Source of the DNA: Herbiconiux moechotypicola
Lineage (GTDB): Bacteria > Actinomycetota > Actinomycetes > Actinomycetales > Microbacteriaceae
Reading direction: 5' to 3'
Length of the DNA stretch: 64,000 bases
Assembly (NCBI RefSeq): GCF_024979255.1
Contig: NZ_JANLCN010000005.1
Location: forward strand, 124,001 to 188,000
Below, one piece after another: positions 57,038 to 64,000 of the stretch. Every line of letters starts with the position of its first letter. Position 1 is the stretch's first letter. The position numbers were made by a program, and so were the translations under genes. The notes below the pieces were generated by a model. The model had not been told where the DNA came from, did not search any database, and saw nothing but the letters and a program-made list of their open reading frames with translations.

Positions 57038-58167
57038 GCACCACAGCACCCGCGCCCACCTCGGCGCCGACCCCCGACCCCGCCTTGACCGGGCATCCGC
57101 TCTCGCGTGAGGCGCGGCTGGTGTCGTCGCAGCGCAAGATCCGCCTGCCGTTCCGGCTCGACGACAGCATGCGGTTCTACTCGCCGCAGGAGAACGTCGA
57201 CTCGCTCGCGCATCCGCGGGTCGCCGCCTGGCTCGACTTCATCGAGAACACCTGGGCTCCGGATGCGGCGGCCGGCCCTGCGGGCGCCCCGCGCATCGCC
57301 CTGCTGGTGCCGTGCTGCAAGATGAAGCCCTACCTCGTGAGCCGTGAGCACCGGGCCATCAACCAGGCGCTGCTCGATGCGGGCTGGGTGTCGACCGGCA
57401 CCGTGCCGGTGCCCGAGGGGCTCGCCGAGGCCGTCGACCGCGAGGCCGACCCTGCGCTGTTCGACGCGTCGCCGCTCGTGCGCGACGGGGTGGTGCTCGA
57501 CCGCTTCGTGGTGTCGGAGCCGCTCGGCATGGTGCCCTACGAGAACGTGTACCACTGGAACGGCGAGCAGAGCCCGGCCACCTCGTACGACGACCCGGGG
57601 CTGTTCGAGGCGCGCGGCACCTCGGTGTCGCCCGAGCATCCGCTGTTCACCGCCACGCCGGTGGCGGGCGGCAAGTACAGCTGGGGGCCGGGCGAGCGGC
57701 AGGCCTACGTGGCGATGCACAACCGGATGGCCGAGGTGATCGCGGCGTCGCTGGTGCGGCTCGCGCCGTACTACGCGTCGACCGCGGCGTGGCTGAGCCC
57801 GGGGCTGACGCACCGCTCGTTCCTCGCGGGCACCGCGCGGCGGGCCGAGGACGGGCTGGCCTACTCGCGGCGCGGGGTCGACGGGGTGGAGCTGCCGCTC
57901 GTGGGCGTGGGCGACCTGGTGCCGGCGGAGGTGGGGGAGTCGATCACCATGATGCCGACGCAGACGCAGATCGCCGCCGCGAAGGAGGCGCTGACGGCCC
58001 GGCTCGCTGCCACCGGCCGCGCGGCCACCCCCGGCGCCATGCGCGCCGTGTTCGCGCGCGGCGACGGACACGACACCCCGCTCGGCCTGCCCGAGGCACT
58101 CGTGCACCTCACCGCCTGGCTCGACGAGGCCGCGGCCGCGGCCGGTGCTTCGGGAGGGGAATCGTGA
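57034..58167 (+). CDS. ArcS-core (DUF5591) protein in a bacterial operon
   Basis: The 377-residue protein contains LLVPCCKMKPYLVSREH at 91-106, an exact match to the archaeosine synthase core PC-x3-KPY-x2-S-x2-H (Cys94, Lys98, Ser103, His106). A second ArcS-type element is SEPLGMVPYENVYHW at 161-175, followed by SPATSYDDPGLF, like the SPLGxVPxE...YPA..YD part of DUF5591. In archaea the Lys attacks the nitrile of preQ0 in tRNA. No PUA or tRNA-transglycosylase domain is seen here, so tRNA is an unlikely substrate. It is coupled at both ends to mini-ORFs. I infer action on a free 7-deazapurine or a similar nitrile or amine. Confidence 0.75.
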   Translation: MSTTAPAPTSAPTPDPALTGHPLSREARLVSSQRKIRLPFRLDDSMRFYSPQENVDSLAHPRVAAWLDFIENTWAPDAAAGPAGAPRIALLVPCCKMKPYLVSREHRAINQALLDAGWVSTGTVPVPEGLAEAVDREADPALFDASPLVRDGVVLDRFVVSEPLGMVPYENVYHWNGEQSPATSYDDPGLFEARGTSVSPEHPLFTATPVAGGKYSWGPGERQAYVAMHNRMAEVIAASLVRLAPYYASTAAWLSPGLTHRSFLAGTARRAEDGLAYSRRGVDGVELPLVGVGDLVPAEVGESITMMPTQTQIAAAKEALTARLAATGRAATPGAMRAVFARGDGHDTPLGLPEALVHLTAWLDEAAAAAGASGGES

Positions 58168-58223
58168 GCACCCCGAGCGGCACCGGGACCGGCAGCCGCG
58201 CCCGCGCGGGGGTTCCGGCATGA
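58164..58223 (+). CDS. Mini-ORF of 19 codons coupling two genes
   Basis: GTG at 58164 overlaps the stop of the ArcS-like gene (GTGA) and its own stop overlaps the aldehyde dehydrogenase ATG (ATGA). The product is Ser/Gly/Thr/Arg-rich and has no domain. A role in termination-reinitiation is inferred from position only. Confidence 0.35.
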   Translation: MSTPSGTGTGSRARAGVPA

Positions 58224-59668
58224 GCGGCGCGATGCAGGAGGTGCGGGCGGTCGCGACGGGCGAGGTGCTCGGGGCGGTGCCGCTGACCGGTGCCGACGAA
58301 GTCGCGGCGGTGGTCGCGCGCGCCCGGGAGGCATTGCGGGGCTGGCGGCGGGCCGCGCCGCACGAGCGGGCCGACCTGCTGCGGGCCGGATCGGCCGCGC
58401 TCGGCACCCCCGAGACCGTGGAGCGCCTCGCCGCGCTGCACGCGCGCGAGTCGGGCAAGGTCATCGCGCAGGCGCGACACGAGATCCGCGGCGCAGCGCG
58501 CCTGCTCGAGGCCAACGCCGAGCTCGGCCGCATGTGGACCGGCACCATCGCCCCCACCGGCGCCCTGCCCGGCGGAGAGAACGACCTCACCCTCGTCGAA
58601 CAGGTGCCGCTCGGGGTGGTCGTGACGGTCATCCCGTTCAACTTCCCGGTCGAGCTCATGCTCGAGAAGGCAGCCGCCGCGCTCGCCACCGGCAACGTCG
58701 TGATCGTGAAGCTGCCGCCGCAGAACCCGCTCGCCACGCTCGAGACCGTGCGCATCCTGCATGCGGCAGGTGTGCCGGAGGGCGTGTTGCAGGCCGTCGC
58801 GGGCGACACCGCGATGGCTGCCGCGCTCTGCTCCGTGCCGGGGGTCGACGCCGTGTCGCTCACCGGGTCGGTGGGAGCCGGTGTCGCGGTGGCCACGAGC
58901 ACCGCCGCACTCCTGCGCCCGCTGCACCTCGAACTCGGCGGCAACGGCGCGGCGATCGTGCTGCCCGACGCCGACCTCGACCTCGTGGTGTCGGAGACGC
59001 TCCGCGGTCGCCTGCTCATGAACGGCCAGGCCTGCGCCGGCACCAAACGCGTGCTCGCCCACCGCTCCGTCGCCGCCGAACTCACCGCGCGGCTCGAAGC
59101 CGCCCTCCGCCCCATCGCAGCGGTCGATCCGGTGCTCGAGGACGCGCGCCTGGGCCCGCTCATCGACGCCGGCGCAGCCGCCCGGGTGCACACGCAGGTG
59201 GAGCGCGCCGTCTCCGAGGGCGCCACGCGGGTGCTGGGGGAGTCCCGCGAGACACCCGCCGGCCCGGATGCGCGACCCGGCTCCCCGTGGTTCGTGCCGA
59301 CCCTGCTCGCCGGCGTGCCCGCATCCGCCGCCGTCGCGATCGACGACGAGATCTTCGGCCCGGTGTTCACCGTGGTGCCGGTCGACGACGCCGACCAGGC
59401 GATCGACGTGGCCAACGCCTCGAGCCTCCGGCTCACGGCGGCGGTGTTCTCGGCCGACCTGCCGCAGGCGATGGGCATCGCGCAGGAGCTCGACTTCGGC
59501 GGCGTCGTCGTGAACGGCACCAACAACTACCGCCCGCCCGTGGTGCCCTTCGGCGGGGTGGCGCTCGCCGGAGCCGGCCGCGAGGGCATCGGGTACACCA
59601 TCGAAGAGCTCACCCGCTCCCGTTTCATCGCCCTCAAGGGCCTCCGCACCAGAAGGGCACAGCCATGA
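58220..59668 (+). CDS. Aldehyde dehydrogenase family protein
   Basis: The 482-residue enzyme oxidises an aldehyde to an acid with NAD(P). Motifs are VVVTVIPFNFPVELMLEKAAAALATGNVVIVKLPPQNPLA (cofactor loop), LTGSVGAGV, the catalytic Glu in LHLELGGNGAA and the catalytic Cys in NGQACAGTKRV. EIFGPVFTVVPV is also typical. The usual KP of the cofactor motif reads KLP, a small deviation. It lies between a mini-ORF and the aminotransferase, joined by ATGA overlaps; the pair suggests transamination of an amine followed by aldehyde oxidation. Confidence 0.92.
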   Translation: MSGAMQEVRAVATGEVLGAVPLTGADEVAAVVARAREALRGWRRAAPHERADLLRAGSAALGTPETVERLAALHARESGKVIAQARHEIRGAARLLEANAELGRMWTGTIAPTGALPGGENDLTLVEQVPLGVVVTVIPFNFPVELMLEKAAAALATGNVVIVKLPPQNPLATLETVRILHAAGVPEGVLQAVAGDTAMAAALCSVPGVDAVSLTGSVGAGVAVATSTAALLRPLHLELGGNGAAIVLPDADLDLVVSETLRGRLLMNGQACAGTKRVLAHRSVAAELTARLEAALRPIAAVDPVLEDARLGPLIDAGAAARVHTQVERAVSEGATRVLGESRETPAGPDARPGSPWFVPTLLAGVPASAAVAIDDEIFGPVFTVVPVDDADQAIDVANASSLRLTAAVFSADLPQAMGIAQELDFGGVVVNGTNNYRPPVVPFGGVALAGAGREGIGYTIEELTRSRFIALKGLRTRRAQP

Positions 59669-60903
59669 CCGACCTGCTCGACGAGACCGAGCTCGACAGC
59701 TACCGCGACCGCTTCGCCGCGCACCTCTCGCAGACCGTGCCCGGCCGCAAGGAGTTCGTGGTGGGCTCGGCGAGCGGATGCACCCTCACGGATGCGGGCG
59801 GCCGCGACTACCTCGACATGACCTCCGGCATCGCCGTGGCCAACGTGGGCCACTCGCATCCGGAGGTCGTGGCCGCCATCCAGCGCCAGGCCGCCCGCTA
59901 CACCCACGTGAACGTGTACGGCCGCTTCGTGGTGCCCGAGCAGGTGGAGATCGTGGAGCGCATCACGGGGGTGACCGGGCCCGGGATGGACGTGGCGTAT
60001 CTCACCTCGTCCGGCGCCGAGTCGACCGAGTGCGCGCTCAAGCTCGCCCGCAAATACACCGGCCGCCCCAAGTTCGTGGCGATGGAGCGGGCGTACCACG
60101 GCCGCACCCTGGGCGCCCTCTCGGTGAGCTGGCGCGAGGAGTGGCGCAAGCCCTTCGAGCCGCTGCTGCCCGAGGTGGTGTTCGTGCCCTTCGACGACCT
60201 CGAGGCCGCGGCCGCCGCCATCGACGAGCGCACCGCTGCCGTGATCGTGGAGCCCATCCAGGGCGAGGGCGGCATCCGGGTGCCCTCCGACGACTACCTG
60301 CCCGGCCTCCGCCGCCTCACCCGCGAGAAGGGCGCGCTGCTCATCGTCGACGAGGTGCAGGGCGGCATGGGCCGCTCGGGCCGCTGGTTCGCGCACCAGA
60401 ACTGGGACGTCGAGCCAGACATCATCACCATGGCGAAGGCCGTCGGCGGCGGGCTGCCGCTCGGCGCCGTCATCTCGACCCCCGAGATCTTCGCCACCTT
60501 CATCGACCCGCCGCTCTCGCACCTCACCACCATGGGCGGCAACCCGCTCTCCTGCGCCGCGGGCATCGCCGCCTTCGACGTGATGGTGCGCGAGAACCTG
60601 GTCGAGGCGTCGGCCACCAAGGGCGAATACCTGCGGGGACGGCTCGGCGAGCTGCGGGCCGAGTTCCCGGAGGCGATGGTCGACATCCGCGGCAAGGGCC
60701 TGTGGTGCGCGTTCGAGGTGGCGGGCGACGCCAACGTGGTGGCACGGGCCATGCAGGAGCGGGGTGTGCTCGTGGGCTCGGTGCTCAACTCCAGCGGTAC
60801 CGTGCGCGTCACACCGCCGCTCGTGGTGACCGAGGCCGAGATCGACCGCTTCGTCGAGGTGCTCCGCACCGTGCTCGCCGACGGCATCGGAGTCGCCTCG
60901 TGA
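59665..60903 (+). CDS. Class III aminotransferase (PLP)
   Basis: The 412-residue enzyme moves an amino group from an amine or omega-amino acid to a keto acid. It has DMTSGIAVANVGHSHPEVV, TSSGAESTECALKLARKYTGRPK (PLP phosphate binding), IVDEVQGGMGRSG with the Asp that contacts the PLP nitrogen, and the Schiff-base Lys in IITMAKAVGGGLPLG. MGGNPLSCAAGIAAFDV and VDIRGKGLWCAFEV are family-like. It is similar in layout to GabT at 2896 but shorter. The aldehyde formed would feed the adjacent aldehyde dehydrogenase. Its start and stop both take part in 4-base overlaps. Confidence 0.93.
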   Translation: MTDLLDETELDSYRDRFAAHLSQTVPGRKEFVVGSASGCTLTDAGGRDYLDMTSGIAVANVGHSHPEVVAAIQRQAARYTHVNVYGRFVVPEQVEIVERITGVTGPGMDVAYLTSSGAESTECALKLARKYTGRPKFVAMERAYHGRTLGALSVSWREEWRKPFEPLLPEVVFVPFDDLEAAAAAIDERTAAVIVEPIQGEGGIRVPSDDYLPGLRRLTREKGALLIVDEVQGGMGRSGRWFAHQNWDVEPDIITMAKAVGGGLPLGAVISTPEIFATFIDPPLSHLTTMGGNPLSCAAGIAAFDVMVRENLVEASATKGEYLRGRLGELRAEFPEAMVDIRGKGLWCAFEVAGDANVVARAMQERGVLVGSVLNSSGTVRVTPPLVVTEAEIDRFVEVLRTVLADGIGVAS

Positions 60904-60929
60904 CCGGGCTGACGGGGGTGGCGGTATGA
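60900..60929 (+). CDS. Mini-ORF of 9 codons coupling two genes
   Basis: GTG at 60900 overlaps the aminotransferase stop and TGA at 60927-60929 overlaps the ATG of amidohydrolase 2. It encodes only VTGLTGVAV. It is listed because it completes the chain of 4-base overlaps in this operon; it is unlikely to have a function as a peptide. Confidence 0.25.
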   Translation: MTGLTGVAV

Positions 60930-62410
60930 CGGATGCGCGGGACATCGCGCGCCGGGAGGTTCTGGTGCGCGGGGCGTGGGTGATCACCCAGGGGCCGCTC
61001 GGCACGATCGCCGACGCGGCGGTGCACCTGCGCGGCGGGGCGATCGTCGAGGTGGGCGACTGGACCGCGCTGCGGGCCGCGCATCCGGAGCTCGACGTGG
61101 TGGGCGACGGCACCGGAATCGTCGCGCCCGGGTTCGTCAACACCCACACGCACCTCTCCGAGGCGCTCGCCACCGGCATGGGCTCCGAGCTCACGCTGTT
61201 CGAGTGGGGCGAGCGCATTGTGGGCCCGCTCGGGGCGGTGCTCACCCAGGAGGACGCCGCCGAGGGCACCGCCCTCCGCGCCGTGGAGCTGCTGCTCTCG
61301 GGCGTCACGACCGTGAACGACATGTTCGTGCACTGCAACCCGGGCTCGCACGCGAGCGTGGGCGTGGTCGACGGCATCGAGCGATCCGGGTTGCGCGCCG
61401 TGGTGTCGTTCGGGGCGGAGGACGTGGCCGATCCGGCGCTGCCGCCGTGGGCCGGGGTCGACGAGGTGCTGGCCGAGCAGTTCGCGCTCGAGCGGGCGGC
61501 GGCCGAGGCATCCGCCCGCCAGGTGCAGGCCGCGGTCGAGGCCGCGGCGACGGGGGCTCCGGATGCGGGTGCGCCGGATGCGGGTGCGCCGGATGCGGCG
61601 GGCACCGGGCTGGTGTCGTTCCGCTACGGCGTCGGCACCCTGCTCGGGCAGAGCGACGCGCTGCTCGCGGCCGGGGTCGCCGCCACCCGCGAGCACGGCT
61701 GGGCGGTGCACACGCACCTCGCCGAGACACGCGAAGAGCTCGTGGTGGCCAGCCAGCGCTGGCGGGAGCGCACCATCGACCACGCCGACACGATCGGATT
61801 GCTCGACGGACCGCTCATCGCCGGCCATGCGGTGTGGGCGACGGATCGCGACGTGCAGCTGCTCGCCGAGCGCGGCACCGCGGTCGCGCACAACCCCGTG
61901 GCGAACATGATCCTCGGCTCGGGCGTCTGCCCCGTGCCCGTGCTGCGGCGGGCCGGCGTGCTCGTGGGCGTGGCCACCGACGGCGCCGCCTCGAACGACT
62001 CGCAGGACATGTTGCAGGCCGTGAAGATGGCCGCCCTGCTGCAGAAGGTGCACCACATCGACCCGTCGGTGATCGACGCCTCCACCGTGCTGCGCATGGC
62101 CACGATCGACGGTGCCCGCGCCCTCGGGCTCGACCACCTGGTGGGCAGCCTCGAGCCCGGCAAGCGCGCCGACGTGGTGCTCTACCAGGACACCGTCGAC
62201 GTGTCGGTGCTGCACGACCCCGAGGGGCAGCTCGTGTACGGGGCGTCTCCGCGCTCGGTGGCGGCGGTGTTCGTCGACGGGCGGATGCTCGTGAGCGACC
62301 ACCGGTGCGTGTCGGTGGACGAGGCGGCGCAGATCGAGCGGTGCCGGCCGCTGGTGCGGCGCATCGCGCGGGCGTCGGCGCTCGCCGCGGAGGGGTGGTC
62401 GCGGGCGTGA
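60926..62410 (+). CDS. Amidohydrolase 2 (AtzA/TrzN/SAH-deaminase subgroup)
   Basis: The 494-residue enzyme is a paralogue of amidohydrolase 1. Metal ligands are NTHTHLSEA (HxH), the His of AVHTHLAETREE, the His of IAGHAVWATD and the Asp of ATDGAASNDSQDM. It should hydrolyse a C-N or C-X bond in a heterocycle. The insert GAPDAGAPDAGAPDA at about 211-225 comes from a 15-base DNA tandem repeat and is probably a surface loop. It starts by ATGA overlap with the 9-codon mini-ORF and ends by GTGA overlap with the FAD oxidoreductase. Confidence 0.9.
   Translation: MTDARDIARREVLVRGAWVITQGPLGTIADAAVHLRGGAIVEVGDWTALRAAHPELDVVGDGTGIVAPGFVNTHTHLSEALATGMGSELTLFEWGERIVGPLGAVLTQEDAAEGTALRAVELLLSGVTTVNDMFVHCNPGSHASVGVVDGIERSGLRAVVSFGAEDVADPALPPWAGVDEVLAEQFALERAAAEASARQVQAAVEAAATGAPDAGAPDAGAPDAAGTGLVSFRYGVGTLLGQSDALLAAGVAATREHGWAVHTHLAETREELVVASQRWRERTIDHADTIGLLDGPLIAGHAVWATDRDVQLLAERGTAVAHNPVANMILGSGVCPVPVLRRAGVLVGVATDGAASNDSQDMLQAVKMAALLQKVHHIDPSVIDASTVLRMATIDGARALGLDHLVGSLEPGKRADVVLYQDTVDVSVLHDPEGQLVYGASPRSVAAVFVDGRMLVSDHRCVSVDEAAQIERCRPLVRRIARASALAAEGWSRA
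61561..61599 (+). repeat. 15-base tandem repeat inside amidohydrolase 2
   Basis: GGATGCGGGTGCGCC is repeated 2.6 times and encodes PDAGA units. The unit contains the over-represented word GGATGCG. Confidence 0.75.
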
Positions 62411-64000
62411 GCGGGGCGGGTGCAGGTGCGGACGCGCGAACCGGACCGCAGCCGCGGGCGGCCGAGTCGGTCGCGGTGATCGGCGCCGGCCACAACGGTC
62501 TCGTGTGCGCGCTGCTGCTCGCGCGCGCCGGCTTCGCCGTGACGCTCCTCGAGGCGGCAGACGAGGTGGGTGGTTGCGTGTGGACCGACACCGACTCGCG
62601 CGGCCTCCGCCGCGAACGCGGCGCGATCGACCACGGCGGGGTGCACGCCCTGGCGGAGGATCTCGGCCTCGCCGAGCACGGCCTCCGCTTTCGCGAGCGC
62701 GACACCCTGGCGGTGTTCCGCGTGGCGGGCGAGGACCGCCGCTTCGCCGTCTCCGCCGAGGAGACCGCGTCGGCGCTCGGCTCCGACGGACCCGCCTACC
62801 TCGACCTCGCCGAGCGCGCGGCGAGCCTGTTCGGCATGATCGACCGCTTCCCCGAGCCGCCCACCCTCACACAGCTCGCGACGGTGCTCGCGCGCCTGCG
62901 CGGGGGCGACGAGCTCTTCCGTTCGCTGCTCGCGCCCGCCCGCGCCGTGATCGAGCAGGCGGTCACCGATCCGCGCACGCGCGCGGCGCTCGAGCTCTAC
63001 GCCTCGCACAGCCAGATCCCGTCGTGGGCGCCGGGCTCCGGAGCGATGGCGATGATGCTGCCCTCCGGGCACGGGCACGCGGCCGTGCGTCCCGAAGGCG
63101 GTTCGGCGGCGCTGACCGGGTCGTTGCGCCGCGCCTTCGAGGCGGCGGGCGGCACGGTGCGCACGGGCGCCGCCGTGCGTGAGGTGCGGATGGCGGGCGC
63201 GGGCGGCGGGACCGGCGCGCATCCGATCGTCGTGCTCGACTCGGGCGAGAGCCTCGAGGCCGGCCGGGTGGTGTCGACCATCGGGGTGCCGCGCACCGCG
63301 GCGCTGCTCGAACGGGCGGGGTCCGCCCCCGCCGCGCTGCGGCTCGACGCCGCCAGCCAGCGATCGGGGCAGTTCAACGTCTCTGAGCTCACCGTGTCGA
63401 TCACGCGAGCGTCGTCGGCGCCGTTGCTCGACGACGACGCGATCCACTTCGTGCAGAGCGGTCTCGGCGACCTCCACCGCGGGTTCGGCGACCTCATCGC
63501 GGGCCGTCTGCCCGCGTCGCCGTGGGCGATGGTGGCCGACGTTCCGCAAGACGAGGGGGTCACCGGTTCGGCGGTCTGGCTGTCGTCGGTGGTGCCGATC
63601 GAGCGGGCCGACGGGCCGTGGACGAGCGAGCGCGAGCAGCAGGCGGGCGCCGCTGTGATCGAGGCGGTGTCGCGCCAGCTCGATCGCGATGTCGCGCCCG
63701 AGGGCTCCGAGGTGGTGGTGACCGGGCCGCTCGGCTGGGCCGAGCGCATCGGCGGCATCGGCAACCCGAACCACGTCGACCTCACGCTCGACCAGCTCTT
63801 CGGCTGGCGTCCGGCGAGCGGGCGCGGCGCCCGCACCGAGGCGCCGTGGCTCTATCTTGCGGGGGCGGGCGTGCATCCGGGCGGCGGACTGTCGGGGGCG
63901 TCGGGCCGGGCTGCGGCCGAGGCCGTGATCGCGGATGCGCGGGGCGGCGCGCGCGGGAACGGTGCGGGCGGGGTGCGGGGCGTTCTCGCCGGCGCGGCCG
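62407..64000 (+). CDS. FAD-dependent oxidoreductase, phytoene desaturase-like (3' end outside window)
   Basis: The frame is open from GTG at 62407 to the window edge (531 codons). It has the dinucleotide-binding motif SVAVIGAGHNGLVCALLLARAGFAVTLLEAADEVGGCV near residue 20, IPSWAPGSGAMAMMLPSGHGHAAVRPEGGSAALTGSLRRAFEAAGGTV in the middle and the FAD-closing APWLYLAGAGVHPGGGLSGASGRAAAEAVI near the end, all typical of the phytoene desaturase/amine oxidase-like group. Such actinobacterial proteins often oxidise small amines or act in unknown pathways rather than in carotenoid synthesis. The start overlaps the amidohydrolase 2 stop (GTGA). Only a short C-terminal piece is missing. Confidence 0.88.
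   Translation, partial: MSGAGAGADARTGPQPRAAESVAVIGAGHNGLVCALLLARAGFAVTLLEAADEVGGCVWTDTDSRGLRRERGAIDHGGVHALAEDLGLAEHGLRFRERDTLAVFRVAGEDRRFAVSAEETASALGSDGPAYLDLAERAASLFGMIDRFPEPPTLTQLATVLARLRGGDELFRSLLAPARAVIEQAVTDPRTRAALELYASHSQIPSWAPGSGAMAMMLPSGHGHAAVRPEGGSAALTGSLRRAFEAAGGTVRTGAAVREVRMAGAGGGTGAHPIVVLDSGESLEAGRVVSTIGVPRTAALLERAGSAPAALRLDAASQRSGQFNVSELTVSITRASSAPLLDDDAIHFVQSGLGDLHRGFGDLIAGRLPASPWAMVADVPQDEGVTGSAVWLSSVVPIERADGPWTSEREQQAGAAVIEAVSRQLDRDVAPEGSEVVVTGPLGWAERIGGIGNPNHVDLTLDQLFGWRPASGRGARTEAPWLYLAGAGVHPGGGLSGASGRAAAEAVIADARGGARGNGAGGVRGVLAGAA

Noticed and set aside
57034-58167. Queuine tRNA-ribosyltransferase (TGT) assignment
   Set aside because: The catalytic Asp motifs and zinc site of TGT are not seen; only the ArcS core and the SPLGxVP-like block match.
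62407-64000. Carotenoid phytoene desaturase assignment
   Set aside because: No crtB, crtE or other carotenoid gene is near; the operon context points to amine or heterocycle oxidation.

Overview
The window is very GC-rich, almost every base is coding, and proteins use GAC/CTC/GCC-type codons. The gene families (CWB2-repeat cell-wall proteins, GGAGG or leaderless starts, F420/FMN-type luciferase-like oxidoreductases, purF/purM near each other) suggest an actinobacterium, probably of the Microbacteriaceae. No rRNA, tRNA, CRISPR array, transposase, integrase or phage gene was seen.

Layout. 1-10 kb: housekeeping and small stress or repair genes (partial methyltransferase, NmrA-like reductase, VOC protein, Tag glycosylase, GabT, a class A penicillin-binding protein, DinB-like, Nudix, GyrI-like, PurF). 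10-21 kb: a secreted trypsin-like protease with CWB2 repeats, a MacAB-like efflux operon with two membrane-fusion proteins and a Gly-rich lipoprotein, and a lipoprotein serine hydrolase; this block separates purF from purM. 21-29 kb: PurM, AlkA-like glycosylase, AraC and VOC genes, then an IclR-controlled CoA-transferase/thiolase operon for beta-keto acids.

29-36 kb: a Dpp/Opp-type ABC importer with an SnaA/NtaA-type flavin monooxygenase. 36-44 kb: exporter, HxlR regulator, an unusual luciferase-like/BBE fusion oxidase, a hydrolase, and an ArsR/P1B-ATPase metal efflux pair. 44-51 kb: GntR regulator, two further SnaA/NtaA-like monooxygenases, DUF1801, AI-2E-type permease, zinc alcohol dehydrogenase and hydrolase.

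51-64 kb is the most unusual part. A taurine/NMT1-type ABC importer is followed by a tightly overlapping operon: CN-hydrolase, amidohydrolase, a protein carrying the archaeosine synthase (ArcS, DUF5591) core motif, aldehyde dehydrogenase, class III aminotransferase, second amidohydrolase and an FAD oxidoreductase running off the end. Three mini-ORFs of 39, 19 and 9 codons fill the gaps so that every junction is a 4-base stop/start overlap. The three monooxygenases, two importers and this operon share TGTWACA-like sites in their upstream regions. My inference is one regulon for uptake, oxidation, deamination and side-chain oxidation of a nitrogen heterocycle, possibly a 7-deazapurine or nitrile-bearing compound; the substrate cannot be read from the sequence.

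Across scales, three other patterns stand out: TANNNT hexamers placed exactly 6 bases before many start codons (leaderless mRNAs), a 57-58-base palindromic repeat found only in tail-to-tail intergenic gaps, and a heavily over-represented word GGATGCG that forces otherwise rare codons.
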